DNA from: Gloeophyllum trabeum ATCC 11539
Taxonomy: Eukaryota; Basidiomycota; Agaricomycetes; Gloeophyllales; Gloeophyllaceae
NCBI RefSeq assembly: GCF_000344685.1
Contig: NW_006920414.1
Span: 102,067 to 166,066 of the forward strand
Length of the DNA stretch: 64,000 bases
Reading direction: 5' to 3'
The notes beneath the pieces were generated by a model, which saw nothing but the letters and a program-made list of their open reading frames with translations, searched no databases and was not told the origin of the DNA. Both the position numbers and the translations under genes were made by a program. Position 1 is the first letter of the stretch; every line of letters begins with the position of its first letter. Positions 24,357 to 35,969 of the stretch are shown in pieces.

Positions 24357-24562
24357 CCGTGGCTAGTTATGTGGACGAAATCCGTCGACGTAGATTACAT
24401 GCCACATTATTCTCCTCATAGCAATTCTGAGATGTATGGACCGGGTGCCCAGGCTGAGTATTGACCCAATTGGGGCTCTTATCATGCTTGTGCATATATC
24501 TCGAAAAAGCCTCAGGAAATAAATGTGCCGGCCACCAACGGAGAACGCATCACATGACCGTG
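24357..24562 (+). repeat. 206-bp direct copy at the left edge of the gap
   Basis: Identical to 25181-25386 as far as I compared by eye (offset 824). It ends at the first N. Confidence 0.9.
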
Positions 24563-25180
24563 NNNNNNNNNNNNNNNNNNNNNNNNNNNNNNNNNNNNNN
24601 NNNNNNNNNNNNNNNNNNNNNNNNNNNNNNNNNNNNNNNNNNNNNNNNNNNNNNNNNNNNNNNNNNNNNNNNNNNNNNNNNNNNNNNNNNNNNNNNNNNN
24701 NNNNNNNNNNNNNNNNNNNNNNNNNNNNNNNNNNNNNNNNNNNNNNNNNNNNNNNNNNNNNNNNNNNNNNNNNNNNNNNNNNNNNNNNNNNNNNNNNNNN
24801 NNNNNNNNNNNNNNNNNNNNNNNNNNNNNNNNNNNNNNNNNNNNNNNNNNNNNNNNNNNNNNNNNNNNNNNNNNNNNNNNNNNNNNNNNNNNNNNNNNNN
24901 NNNNNNNNNNNNNNNNNNNNNNNNNNNNNNNNNNNNNNNNNNNNNNNNNNNNNNNNNNNNNNNNNNNNNNNNNNNNNNNNNNNNNNNNNNNNNNNNNNNN
25001 NNNNNNNNNNNNNNNNNNNNNNNNNNNNNNNNNNNNNNNNNNNNNNNNNNNNNNNNNNNNNNNNNNNNNNNNNNNNNNNNNNNNNNNNNNNNNNNNNNNN
25101 NNNNNNNNNNNNNNNNNNNNNNNNNNNNNNNNNNNNNNNNNNNNNNNNNNNNNNNNNNNNNNNNNNNNNNNNNNNNNNNN
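24563..25180. other. Assembly gap (618 N)
   Basis: Run of unknown bases. Both flanks carry the same 206 bp in direct orientation, which suggests unmerged overlapping contig ends. Reading frames crossing it are artefacts. Confidence 0.98.
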
Positions 25181-25386
25181 CCGTGGCTAGTTATGTGGAC
25201 GAAATCCGTCGACGTAGATTACATGCCACATTATTCTCCTCATAGCAATTCTGAGATGTATGGACCGGGTGCCCAGGCTGAGTATTGACCCAATTGGGGC
25301 TCTTATCATGCTTGTGCATATATCTCGAAAAAGCCTCAGGAAATAAATGTGCCGGCCACCAACGGAGAACGCATCACATGACCGTG
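25181..25386 (+). repeat. 206-bp direct copy at the right edge of the gap
   Basis: Begins at the first base after the gap and repeats 24357-24562. Confidence 0.9.
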
Positions 25387-25484
25387 GTCCCGGATCGCCG
25401 GCCATCATTGCTTCCTCACTCTTTTGGACGCGCTCAATCGAACGAACAGACGAACGGACGAACGAAATAAGAATTGAGCAGCAC

Positions 25485-25938
25485 TTCTCTATCGACTCTA
25501 TGGTTCATTTCATCAGCCCCCGAATGCTCGTGTACTGTCATTTTTAGGGACCTGTTGCGTGGAAACAGGAGATCTTGTGATCGTTTGAGAATGGGTTCCT
25601 AGAGTGCTCGTCCGAGTCGTGGTCGGCTCGGAGCACTCTCAATCATAAACTAATCATAAACGACCTACCCGTCTCCGAGTCTCCAGGTTAGTCGCTTGCC
25701 TCGAAACTCGAGATTCCGCATGCATCTCTCAACGAAGTCTACGGTAAGGCGTGTTCACGGCTGTGGTGATTGTACATGGAATGCTGTCTAATACTCAGTA
25801 CAATCGGCGCGGTTCTTAACCTATAATAGAAAACTGCAGCAACGAACTTGAAGCAAGCTATGAGCTAACCGTAGAACGGCTTCGCATCTCTTCCGTCTGT
25901 TTTCTGTCTTCTTTGCTGACATCACGGCAGAATAGCTA
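25485..25938. other. Intergenic
   Basis: Downstream of the helicase-AAA gene. No recognisable content. Confidence 0.5.
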
Positions 25939-28900
25939 TCAGATCCCCAGGTGGGCATTGCTGACATAGTGCGAGCCTCCCGCGCAGCAATAGCCTCCCC
26001 CAACTTTGATCCACTGGAACCCTGCAACGCAAACGCCCATATTCCGCAGCTTTTGCTGTGCTCGGGCCTCTTCCTGGCGCTTTCGCTCCTCCTCCAGCTT
26101 CAGCGCTTCCAAACGTGCCTGCTCCTGCCGCAGCGCTATCTCCCGCAGCCTTTCCTGCTCCCGGCGCCGCATCAGCTCCTCGCGCTCCTTCTCCTCCCTT
26201 GCGGCCCTCGCGGCCCTCTCCAGCCTAGCAGCTGCCTCCCGCGCCTCCCTCTCCTTGCGCTCGGCTGCCCTTCTCTGGTTCTCAAGATGCCTCAATGCAG
26301 CTTCCGCTCGTCTTCGCTCTCCCTCCTGAGCTTGCTTTGCGATCTGCAGCTGACGCCAGACATGGTCTGAGACGCCCGGATCGCGACCGGCTGTATCTAT
26401 AGGAATTGTGGCTGTGGTTGGGAACGCAGGATTGCGACGCCCGTCATTCGAGCTATCCTGGGTGACCGTGGCTCGCTGTTCAGGCTGTTGATTGCGGCCT
26501 CTCCCCGTACGCCGGTTACCCCTCATGAAATCCCTAGGGCTCTGTGCCCGAGGAGCAGGCGGCTTAGAAGGCGGCTTGGCGGTCGCTTTCGCTGCAGTGC
26601 TGACAGTCTCGGCTGGAGGCGGCGGTGGTGCAGAACGGTCTTGCGACATCATGGGCATATCAGGCGAGTCGGCTCGCCGCGCATGTGGAACATTCACCAG
26701 CCGCTCTTTCCGATCAGAGAGCATCTTCTCCATGCATTTCAGGGCGTCTCCGTCAGCCAGAACGAATGTGGCCGCTTTACTGGCGGTCGAAGCAGGCGTA
26801 GGAGGGACGACAGAAGGCTGAAGAGGTGTAGAGGAGAAGACGATGCTGGTCATTTGCTTGGCCAGTGTCTCCATGTCGCGCGCATTCCCCCAAGACGGCA
26901 GGCTTCGCAGCCGGTTCACGACGTCGGCCATACGCAGGTACTCTGCAGATTTGCGGTCTTCTAGGCCGTTCACCCGGATGTCCTGCTTTGCCAGCTTCTT
27001 CGTAAGGATGTCGAGACAGTGCTCCGAGGACATATTGGTAAACCGGATTTCTTCGGGAAACCGGCTGGCCAGACCACTGTTCACGGCCAACAGCTGATTC
27101 ATCTCTTGGTCGTAGCCAGCAAGTATGGTGATGAGCTTCCCGCGAAACTTCTCCTGAGTCAAAATATCCACCACCTCGTCGACCGCCTCTTTCGCAAAGT
27201 GGCCTTCTCCTAGGCGATATGCTTCGTCGATAAATAATACCCTGCCGAGCGCTTTCTCGAATACCTGTCTTGTCTTGGGTCCAGTTTGTCCAACGTACTG
27301 GCCGACCAAGTCCGAAACTGAGCATTCAACGACCTCGTCCGATGAAAGGAACCCCATGTCGTAGTATACCTGACCCATTTTTCTGGCGGTGGTGGTCTTT
27401 CCAGTCCCTAGAGCTAGTCTGAGTCAATGGACAGACGAGATACGAATTGCTGCCCACCTGGGGGTCCTTTGAAGATAAAATTGGTTGGAACATTGTCGCG
27501 AGGATTTCTTCCAATACCCTTCATATTGCTTGACATTCTCTGCCATCCCGCGAGCTTCTCGATGATCCCGTCGCAGCCTATCACATCTTCGAATAACTTC
27601 GATAGGTTCATTGCAGCCTGTTCACTGCGGGCGTATGCAGGATCGAAGTCCTCAGGCTCGAATGGAGCATCTGGCGATCGCTCATCTGCAGCCAACGACG
27701 CCTGACGCTTTTGATAGTGGAGTTTCGCTTTCGATAATAGATTCTCGACTTCACCGATATTTCCGAAATTGGGGCGGTTACGCAGCCGACTTAGCGTTTC
27801 CACAGCTACGGCCTTGGCCTTGTCTGTGGCAGTCCGATCCTGATCTTTCAACTTCATTTCAAGGGCCTGTCTCAGCTCCCCGTCCGTATAGTCTTCAAAG
27901 TGGAAGGCGTTCTCTATTGCGAAGCGTCGAGCCAAGCCCGGATTCACGTTCTAGTCCGTCTGCTATAAGGCTATGTTCGTGACTAGTAGAAAGTCATGAA
28001 CTCGCCTGGAACATTTCTTCCATCTGATCCTTGTATCCCAACAGTAGCACGCAACGGTCCTCTCCTGGAACACTTTGCACTTCGGCCACGAGAGTATCTA
28101 TGACAGCTGTTTTGTACTGATCCGATGCACCCTTTTGCCCAGACCCTCCGTAGAGCATATAGGCCTATACTTGTCAATGTGTCTTCTCTCGACTATGGAG
28201 GAATCATGAACTGACCTCGTCGATCACCAGAACTTTTCCGAGAGTTGCCGCAAGAATGGACTTCGTCTGATTCTCGGACTGCCCAAGAGCGCTGCCGATA
28301 AAGTCTGCAGGACTTTTCACTACAACTATGATAGCAAGCCGGACCTATCAACGGGGACGTCGAGAAGCTAAGACAGGCTACGTACCCTCTCCATTTGAAA
28401 GTAGACCCAGCTCACACAGAATTTGGCCATATAGTTTAGCCACCGTTGTCTTCCCAGTCCCGGGAGAACCGAGGAAGACTCGATTGAGGGAGATTTGGTC
28501 AGGTTCTTTCTCCAGCAATTCCCGCTGATAGTTAGTCTGAACCATAGCGAACAGAGTGCGAACGGTATCCTTCACTGATATCAGTCCAATCATGGACTGC
28601 AGTCGTCCCCATGATTTACTCTCGACCATCACTTTGGAAGGCTGAGGTCCAATGATGTCTTCCTTAACCAGTAGGAAATCGTCCACCGATTTGCCCTGTC
28701 GACGTGCCTTGCTCACCCTGCTTGCCTGTCGCTCCGTCATCTTCGCGCACATGTTTTCGAGAGCTCTAGCATTGCCGAACCCCTTGGTCCCTCTTCCCCG
28801 TCCCAGACGGCGCACTGCGATTCGACCAAGAAGACCTCGAATTCCACTTTCGTCGTCAATTTTCATTCTCCCGCTCCACTTTCTATGTATCATTTTTTCC

Positions 28901-31900
28901 AGCATGTCCATCAAATCGGCGTCCTCATAGTCCTTGAAGTGTAGAGTGAAGGGAACACGACTAGGTAGGCCGGGGTTGTGCTCGAAGAATGACTCCATTT
29001 CTTTGCTATAGCCAGCAAAAATGAATACCACTTTCCCGACTTGATTTTCCATCTCCGCCAGCAGAAAATCCAATACCTTCTTTCCTTCGAAGTTATGTTC
29101 GCTGGTTAGCTGGTACGCTTCGTCGATGAATATAGTTCCTCCTCCGGCATTAATAATGCTTTCAAGCTGCTTCTGAATCCCTTGCACACCATCGTTCGCG
29201 AGACGTGCCCCGGTAGTTTCGATGAACATGTTGCCCGGTATCACTTGAGCTGAGGCAAGAAACTGGCCATATAGCCTCGCGACCGTGGTTTTACCTGTAC
29301 GATGAGAGACATATAAGCCATCACGAGCATGCACTGGATTGGACAGAACAGGGGCTCACCAGTTCCGGGATTACCCAGCATGCTGACGTTGAACCTTTCT
29401 TTGCTGAGACTCGTGCTTTGCCGTTGAGATAAATCGACCTTGTCTTTGATCCGTAAAACCTGTTCTTTCACCTCTTTTAAGCCCGTAAGCCGCATCATTG
29501 AATCTAGCGCATCGTTCGCCGAACCGAAGAGGTCCTTTTGATGTTCCCACTCGTCTTCCGGTGCAGGCTGCTTGGGTTCAGATGATTCTGGTTTCCTTTG
29601 GGGATCGTGACGAGACTGTGTGTCACTGGGCTTCGCTTCACTCTTCATGGCGGGTCTCAAGGAGTCAACTAGGTTCGTCAGAGATGTTTTGACGCTCTGA
29701 ATCATGGACGATGCTTGGGTTGCAACAGTCGATGCCTCTCGGAGTTCCTTTTGTTTCTCCTGGATGGCATTCGCCCTCTCTTGCGCTAATTGTGCATGAC
29801 GTATAGTGTCCCTTTCTAGCGCGATCTTCCGCTCGATTTCGGCCAGCTTCTCCGCGTGCGCTTGCTGCTCGGCGTCTCGTTTCTGCTGCAGATCGTACTC
29901 CTCCTGTCGCCTCTTCTCCGCTGCCATATCATCACGGTCACATTTCTTGCAAGACACCGGCTGTCCTTCCTGACACTTCCACGACTGTTGATGGCCCTTC
30001 GGACACCTGTCAGAGAACACAAACTCGCACTGCATCTTGGCATGGTCCGACAGTTGGTGACATTTCATCGGGCAGCTGTGAATTCCGCAGCTAAGCGGAG
30101 CGCCGCTGCAAACACATCATCACGAAGGAACTTGTGGAACTGTATTCCAACGTACCATGGTTGGGGACACCCGCCTTCTGGACATTCCATTTCGAAGTCG
30201 TCGGGGCGACAGAGCAAGACGTGACGATCAGGATGCCTTTCGCACTTTGCAGGCAAGCCGCTGTACATGTGACTACCATGCCTCAGCATGTCAAACAAGT
30301 GTGACCATATTTTGCCGCCTTTACGACTTGCCGAGAACGTCTTTGCATTGCCAATCATGATGAAGGCGTCTCGCGCTCGTGACAGCAAGACCGTCAACCT
30401 CTCTGGTGAAAACATGAACCCGATGTCGTTCTGCCTGTTGCTTCGAGTCAAGGAAGCTATGACGACATCGCTCTCTTCGCCCTGGTAGTTATCTGGGAAG
30501 ATGGCATAAGGTCGGTAAATCGGATGTGGAACATAGTCATAAAATTCACCTATCGTGGCAATACGCAGTGGCTTTTTGATAGATTTTGCCGCTGCAGGAC
30601 TAATCAAACCAGCTCGTACGAGATCGTATGTATCGAGATCGTTAAGGACGGGGTCCACGTCGTTCTTCAACGCCAACTGAAGCCTTCGCAACTGGCCCAG
30701 GTATGGCGTTAGAACGACCATCTTGTCCGTCCCGTATCCTTGCTGAGCTAGGTAACGGACGATCTTCAAAACCATCTGAACTTCGAATCTGACGCATGTT
30801 AGTACAATGGTTGAAGAGGGAAACACATGGAGCGCACTCATTGTGCTTCGAGGCCTTCGTGGTAACGTCCTTCGCCTCTCCAATTTCCGAGGAGTCGCCC
30901 TCTGGATGGTCATGGTCTATGAAGACCACGTTATCCCTCACACCACGGAGGTCCGGTCGTCCCTGGGTTTTCGGCGCATCGACGAGATCTGGATACGTCA
31001 ACTCGCGCACAAGCGTCGATATCTCTGGCCGCATGCGATGTTGAGCCTTTAGAGTCTCATGCGGATACCCTTTCAAGACCAGTCTCTCGAACAAACTGCG
31101 GTTGAGGTCGAATCCGTCTCCTTTCTCAACTGTGAGGGTGTAGTTGTTGACTTTCGGACGCAGTTGTCTATACCCATAGAGGTCAGAGAGACAATATTGA
31201 ATGACAGCCATGTTGCACATACTTATGGTCACCGATCAAGATCAATTGTCTGGTCTGCGGTCCAAGTGCAGTCAGAATATGGCTTTCAAGAATCTCTCCG
31301 GCTTCCTCTACGAGTAGGACATCAGGTTTGGCCTCGCGGATAGATCGGCGATGGATAGCCGCGCCCGTCGTTGTGCAGCCTATGATTCGCTTGCTTGTGA
31401 TAACTGCCGTGGTCCCATCATTGAACTTCTGCTCGATCTCGTTCTGACAGTCATTATACTCTTGGCCAATGTCAGCCACACGTTCCACTACATCGCCGAG
31501 CATCTCTCGGACCCAACGAGCGTAGTGGGTCTGTCGCGCATCCAACGCCAGTCTCCAGGTGTCGCCGGTCTCGATCACGTTCGAAGCCCATTTCAATACC
31601 CCTGCGTCTTTCCCCTGGAGCCAACGCTCGATGAGATAGTTGGGTCCAATGGCCTTCCCTTTCCGCCCAACTTGCTTCGTGCCGTCTTGCGACTCGGGAA
31701 CGCAGAAGGCTTCAAAGAACTCCGGATGCTCGAATTCCAGATGCTCCATGAGGGACATGTACCCAGAAGAAAAGCGCTGATATGCACTGAACGTGCTAGT
31801 GAGCGACAAAGATAATCCACGAGCCCTAGACTTCAAAGTGTTGATGACGCTCCAATCCATCTTGCTGCGCCCTGCTGATCGGGGTTGCCGATTCAAGGAT

Positions 31901-33619
31901 AAGGACTCCGTCTGACTGGTAGATTTGCCACCGAGTCGGACCATGCTCTCCTCAGGGATACCGATCTTCAAAAGGTCTTCCAGGAATTGATCGAGGGCGT
32001 GATTCGTGAAACAGACGACGAGGATGGTTTTCTGGGTACAATCGTGCAGTATCTTCGCCAATAAAGCGCCAATGAAAGACTTCCCCGTTCCTGGCGTTAA
32101 GAAGGTTCAGACAACTTACTATACGTGGACGGCAGACTATCATACCTGGGGGACCTTGAATCAACGACACACTCTGTGTAAGACCAGAAAGCAACGACCT
32201 AGATTGCGCTTCATCGAGTTTGATGGAACTGTTCGTTCCAAGCAGACTCTGAAGATCACGGAGAGGGCTACTCTCGATGGCGCTTACAATATGATGCGGT
32301 GGGGCCGGCGCGACAGTGATTGCGCTTTCCTCGTCGAAAGACAGCAGCTCCTGCGACATAGGCAGAGTCGTCATCTCCTTCAATGCCTGCAGCACCGGCT
32401 CGTACGCGAAGACGGCTGTATCTATCTGCAACACCTTGATCTGACTCCCCGTACGAACACCCAGCAGCGCCTTCTTGACACTCTGCAAACCCTGAAACTG
32501 AAGCACGATAATAGAAGGCTCTTGAGCCAGCAAGTCCTCATCCCTGTGAACGGTGGGAAAGGCTACAATCTCTTCATCGATGACCAAGCAGGTCAACGAC
32601 TGGTTCTTCCATGTCTTCCTGTCCTCTTCGACAGCTGACCTGCGCTTCTCGGCCTTCACGCCTTTCAGAAAGGGCAGGTCCGAGGAGAGCTTAAAGGTCA
32701 CACCCCACTTGTACAAACGTTTCGAATCGAGCGGCTCTCGGTATAGCCCGACCAGAGCGACGTCGTTCAGCACAAGACCGCGATGGCTGCCTTTCTTGCT
32801 TCCGAGGGCGACCTGCAGCTCCTCGCGCAGCTCGTGCAACAAGTCCTCCCTCAGCAATCGGAACTGATTGTCCAGATGTATCGCAACCCTATTGTCAGCC
32901 GTCTCGGGGTCATCGAGGGCGTCGCAGGAGCGGAGGAAGGGTTCCTTTGAGGACGCCAGCTCATCCGCCGTCGGCAAGATAGCAATATCATGGAAATCAT
33001 GAAAATCATTGTCGTGCCGACCGCCGGGGCCACCCTCGAGGTCTCTGTTGGCCGCTCCGGTATCGGACGTGGCGACGATGTTCTTGATGGCTTCCGCGTG
33101 CGATCTGACGTCGCGAACGGTCGAGTTGAGCATGATAGTCGTGAGGGTCGGGTCCTGCGCAGTGGCTCTGTGCGGGGCAGACGCCTGGCCGGGCAAAAGG
33201 ACGAGCTGGAGGAGCAGCCAGGAGAAACACACCTGCGCGTCGTCGTGCAGCTGCCCGAGCACAAACGCGTCCCTGAACGAGGACCAGAAAATCGGCGGCT
33301 CCGTGATCGACAACACAACCTGTTGCAGATACACGCCGCCGCCAATTGTCCCGAGCTGGGGCGATGAGACGTAACGGAGAAGAGACGTGGCGGCGCCGTT
33401 GAAGAACGTCGCCGTCAGGTCCATACGCATTGATTCCTGCAAGACGCTGAGACCTTTGGGGCTCCGTATCAATCTATCGATGCAGCTTGCGACGTCCGGG
33501 GACGTGTAAATGGCCTCTAGAAACAATATGTTATTTTTTCGTGTCATCTGGACCTTACCATCCACAATAGAGTGGTATAGCTTCTGAAGTCTTGCGGTCC
33601 TAGCCTTGGTTTCGTCCAT
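25939..33619 (-). CDS. Giant ZNFX1-like SF1 helicase fused to three CbxX/SpoVK-type AAA+ ATPases
   Basis: The ATG at 33619 starts an N-terminal domain of about 480 residues, then a UPF1/ZNFX1-type helicase. Its Walker A is GPPGTGKS (split by an intron near 32100), with CFTNHALDQFLEDLL, VLLVEEAGEILESHI (motif II), LILIGDHKQLRP, LKAQHRMRPEIS, YQGEESDVVIASLTRS and ERLTVLLSRAR. NFX1-type Cys/His knuckles follow (GGCPQPCGAPLSCGIHSC, then CHQLSDHAKMQC), then a charged coiled coil. Three AAA+ modules of the CbxX/CfxQ/SpoVK kind come next: GNPGTGKTT with TIFIDEAYQL; GSPGTGKTT with VLVIDEAYML; GPPGTGKTT with VLFIDEAYRL. A Pro-rich linker and a long Glu/Arg coiled coil lead to the tail GVCVAGFQWIK, GGYCCAGGSH, ending at 25939. 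About 2,370 residues in roughly a dozen exons, with no frame break seen. Vertebrate ZNFX1 acts in antiviral RNA sensing and nematode ZNFX-1 in small-RNA inheritance; the role here is unknown. Confidence 0.85.
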
Positions 33620-34389
33620 TCTGTGGTCGACTCAGAGGATCAGTGGGTAAGCAGAAAGAAAGAGGGGGGAACTGCGCAAGCGCCCGTTCCCTGCCCGTTA
33701 AACCGTGCTATACAGGGTTTCACAGCTTCCCAGCTTTGGTTCCCAAAGGCAGTAAAAGGGTCCTTCATCTCGGCGCCAGTACCGCATATAAATGGCTAGT
33801 CCGATTCGGAATTTCAGCTCTCCGTAGGATGTGTTATTCAAAAGAGTTCCCCGCACCAGTGCAATGGAGCGGCACACAGAATTCGAATAAGAATGTAGAC
33901 AGAGAGAAAGGTGTGTGAGTACCGTCCGTTGTACTTACGAACTGCTGTACGACGAAAACATCGCCGCCGCTTAGACTGCCGAGTTCCAGTTCCGCAACTC
34001 CGACTACAATCCCGCGAAGGTGCCCACTGGAGGAGCCCGGCATAGACTTACCTTGCGACTCAAGCTTAAGGCTGACATCGAGCCCCTTCTTTCTGTGTAT
34101 ATAAGAGCATATAGTAGTACGTGTTGCAGGGACGCGTATCGAAAAACTGGCAGGTGACACTGCTTTGACTCAACTCTCATGCGCGGCCCTGAAGAAGATC
34201 GATGGCAAGCCTTCTGCTATGATTCGAAAGGCGTTCGAGTCGTTCGCCCAAAATCGGGACCTGAGTAAGGGACAAGCCCTCCCCGATATCTGTACTGCCA
34301 GTGTGATAGAAACAATATCATGGTGTACTACATGCACCGCACCTGGCGCACTCCGCGGCATTGCGAATATCTCCTGCCCCTCCAGATTC
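33620..34389. other. Intergenic, presumed promoter of the helicase-AAA gene
   Basis: No recognisable coding content on either strand. Small frames present here do not resemble known families. Confidence 0.45.
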
Positions 34390-35969
34390 TCAAGCACTCT
34401 CCACCGACACGGGGGACACGCGCTCCCGAATCGCCACTTGCGACGGAAGCATCTGCCCACCACACTCCGCGCTCCCGCACGCCTCCTTATGCGTCTTCCA
34501 CGCCGACGCCTGGCACGCCCGGCTGCAATACACGGCCTGCGTAACGGGTGGGGTGAGGTGAGGCGAGGTGAGCACCGGCACAGCGCATGCTACCGTGACG
34601 CACCGCCTTGCACTTGGCACACGCGTTGAGCCGCTCTACGTCGCGCCCTTCCACTTTACGGCACCCCGCGCCCTCGCACGCGCGGAAGAGCGCGCCGCCG
34701 CCCGCGCTGATCTTCGCCGCGCGCTCGATCTCCTCGCGCGCACGTCCGTCCGTGCCCGCGACGACATGCTCGTCAACGAAACCGTTTCAGATTCGCGCGC
34801 GCTCCGAGTTCATTTTTGCTCCAGGCCTAGAGACAAGTCTATAAACCGAGAAGTCCGTGACGCGAGAAGGCTTTATGACGCACATGGGGCAGAAGCCCGC
34901 CTTGGGCATGGCGTAGACGAAAGCGGGATCGACGAGTCCTTTGGGTACCAGCGCGTCCTTGACACAGCGGGCGATGGCTGCAGTGTAGATGCGCTCTGCC
35001 TCCCTCGGGTCCACCCGACCGGATCTCCCTGCACCTTGCGGCCCCTTCTTGACAGACATTTGCTGCATACTCTCGATGAGCGATGTCACGTCGCCCGCCG
35101 GGTCCTCCGCCTCCGTACTAACGTCGACCTCCCCCTTTCGCCTGCTACGTATGCGCTGTTCCCCTTCATCCCACTGCTCGGTATACTCTACCCCCCGTTT
35201 CAAGCAGCACTCTCCATAACTTCTGATAGAACCACAAGGGCAGCTGTATGCGGGCGGGTACGCCTGGGGCGCGGCTGCGTGGCACTCGGCGAGCGCTTTG
35301 CCCGACCAACAAGGACACGGCCTCGGCGGCCTGCCCTGCCGTCTATCCGTCTCCTCCACCAGCCTCTCGAACCTCTCCTTGTCTGCCTTGTGCTCCCCCA
35401 GCCGACCCGTGCGCGGGTGTGCCCCGTGCAGCAGCAGCAGCTCGATCATCTCCCAGTCCCCCGCAAGGCATGCCCAGTCGAGGATCGATATCCCGCCCAG
35501 CTCAACAGTCACGTCCGCATGCTGTTCGACGAGCAAGCGGCACACCCAGCGCAGGCGCGCCGCGATGGTCGCGACGCTCGCCGGGACCGGGTCGTCCGCG
35601 CGCCCAGGCCCAGGAGAGTAGGTTGCGAGCACGGCCATCCCGGATAGGAGCGGCGTGCGCCCGCGCTTGTCCGCGCGGTCGACAGTCGCACCCGCGCGCG
35701 CGCAGAGCGGGTCGCCGCGCTCGGCGGCGTAGTGCAGCCACGCCTTGTCGTTCTGCACGCAGTAGAGGCGCTCGAGCTCCGCGTCGCCCGAGATGGCGAT
35801 GACGGTGTCGGGGGAGGTGGCGCCGCTCGCGAGGGCGGCGCGGTGGCCGATCCATTCGCGCGTGCCGGCGGTCGTGCCGAGGTCGACGTCGAGGAGCGGG
35901 TCGGCCCTGAGCGCTGAGCGTCTCCAGGAGCGCGCGGGGGATGAACGGGGTGGGTATATGCGCTGCCAT
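34390..35969 (-). CDS. Ankyrin-like / double SEC-C / MYND zinc-finger protein, frameshifted near its start
   Basis: The ATG at 35969 reads MAAHIPTPFIPRALLETL, then a tandem CGCTCAG duplication (about 35916-35929) shifts the frame. Removing one copy would join directly to ADPLLDVDLGTT. After that the frame is open: ankyrin-like helices (WLHYAAERGDPLCARAGA, ILDWACLAGDWEMIELLLLH), two SEC-C-type zinc knuckles (CPCWSGKALAECH and CPCGSIRSYGECC), a linker, CEGAGCRK and CAKCK. An intron then joins AVYCSRACQASAWKTHKEAC, completing a MYND finger, to the stop at 34390. SEC-C knuckles bind one zinc and MYND fingers bind peptides, so a protein-interaction role is likely; the partner is unknown. A decayed paralogue lies at 51494-52997. 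Diverges from POLD4 with 508 bp between. Confidence 0.75.

Larger units (their letters stand above)
24211..25484. mobile_element. Element with about 110-bp terminal inverted repeats, interrupted by an assembly gap
   Basis: The left end (24211 to about 24324, starting GTGCTGCTCAATTC) and right end (about 25373 to 25484, ending GAATTGAGCAGCAC) are inverse copies of each other and include a GTTC-rich stretch. Just outside, TCTCT occurs next to the left end and again after the right end, a possible target duplication. No transposase is visible in the known sequence. If the gap is spurious (see findings) the element is only about 450 bp. Confidence 0.65.

Noticed and set aside
24461..25288. Long open frames crossing the N run
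   Set aside because: They consist mostly of unknown bases and arise only because N codons are not stops.
34568..35647. 359-codon plus-strand frame opposite the SEC-C/MYND gene
   Set aside because: Arg/Pro-rich antisense shadow in GC-rich sequence; ankyrin, SEC-C and MYND motifs are on the minus strand.
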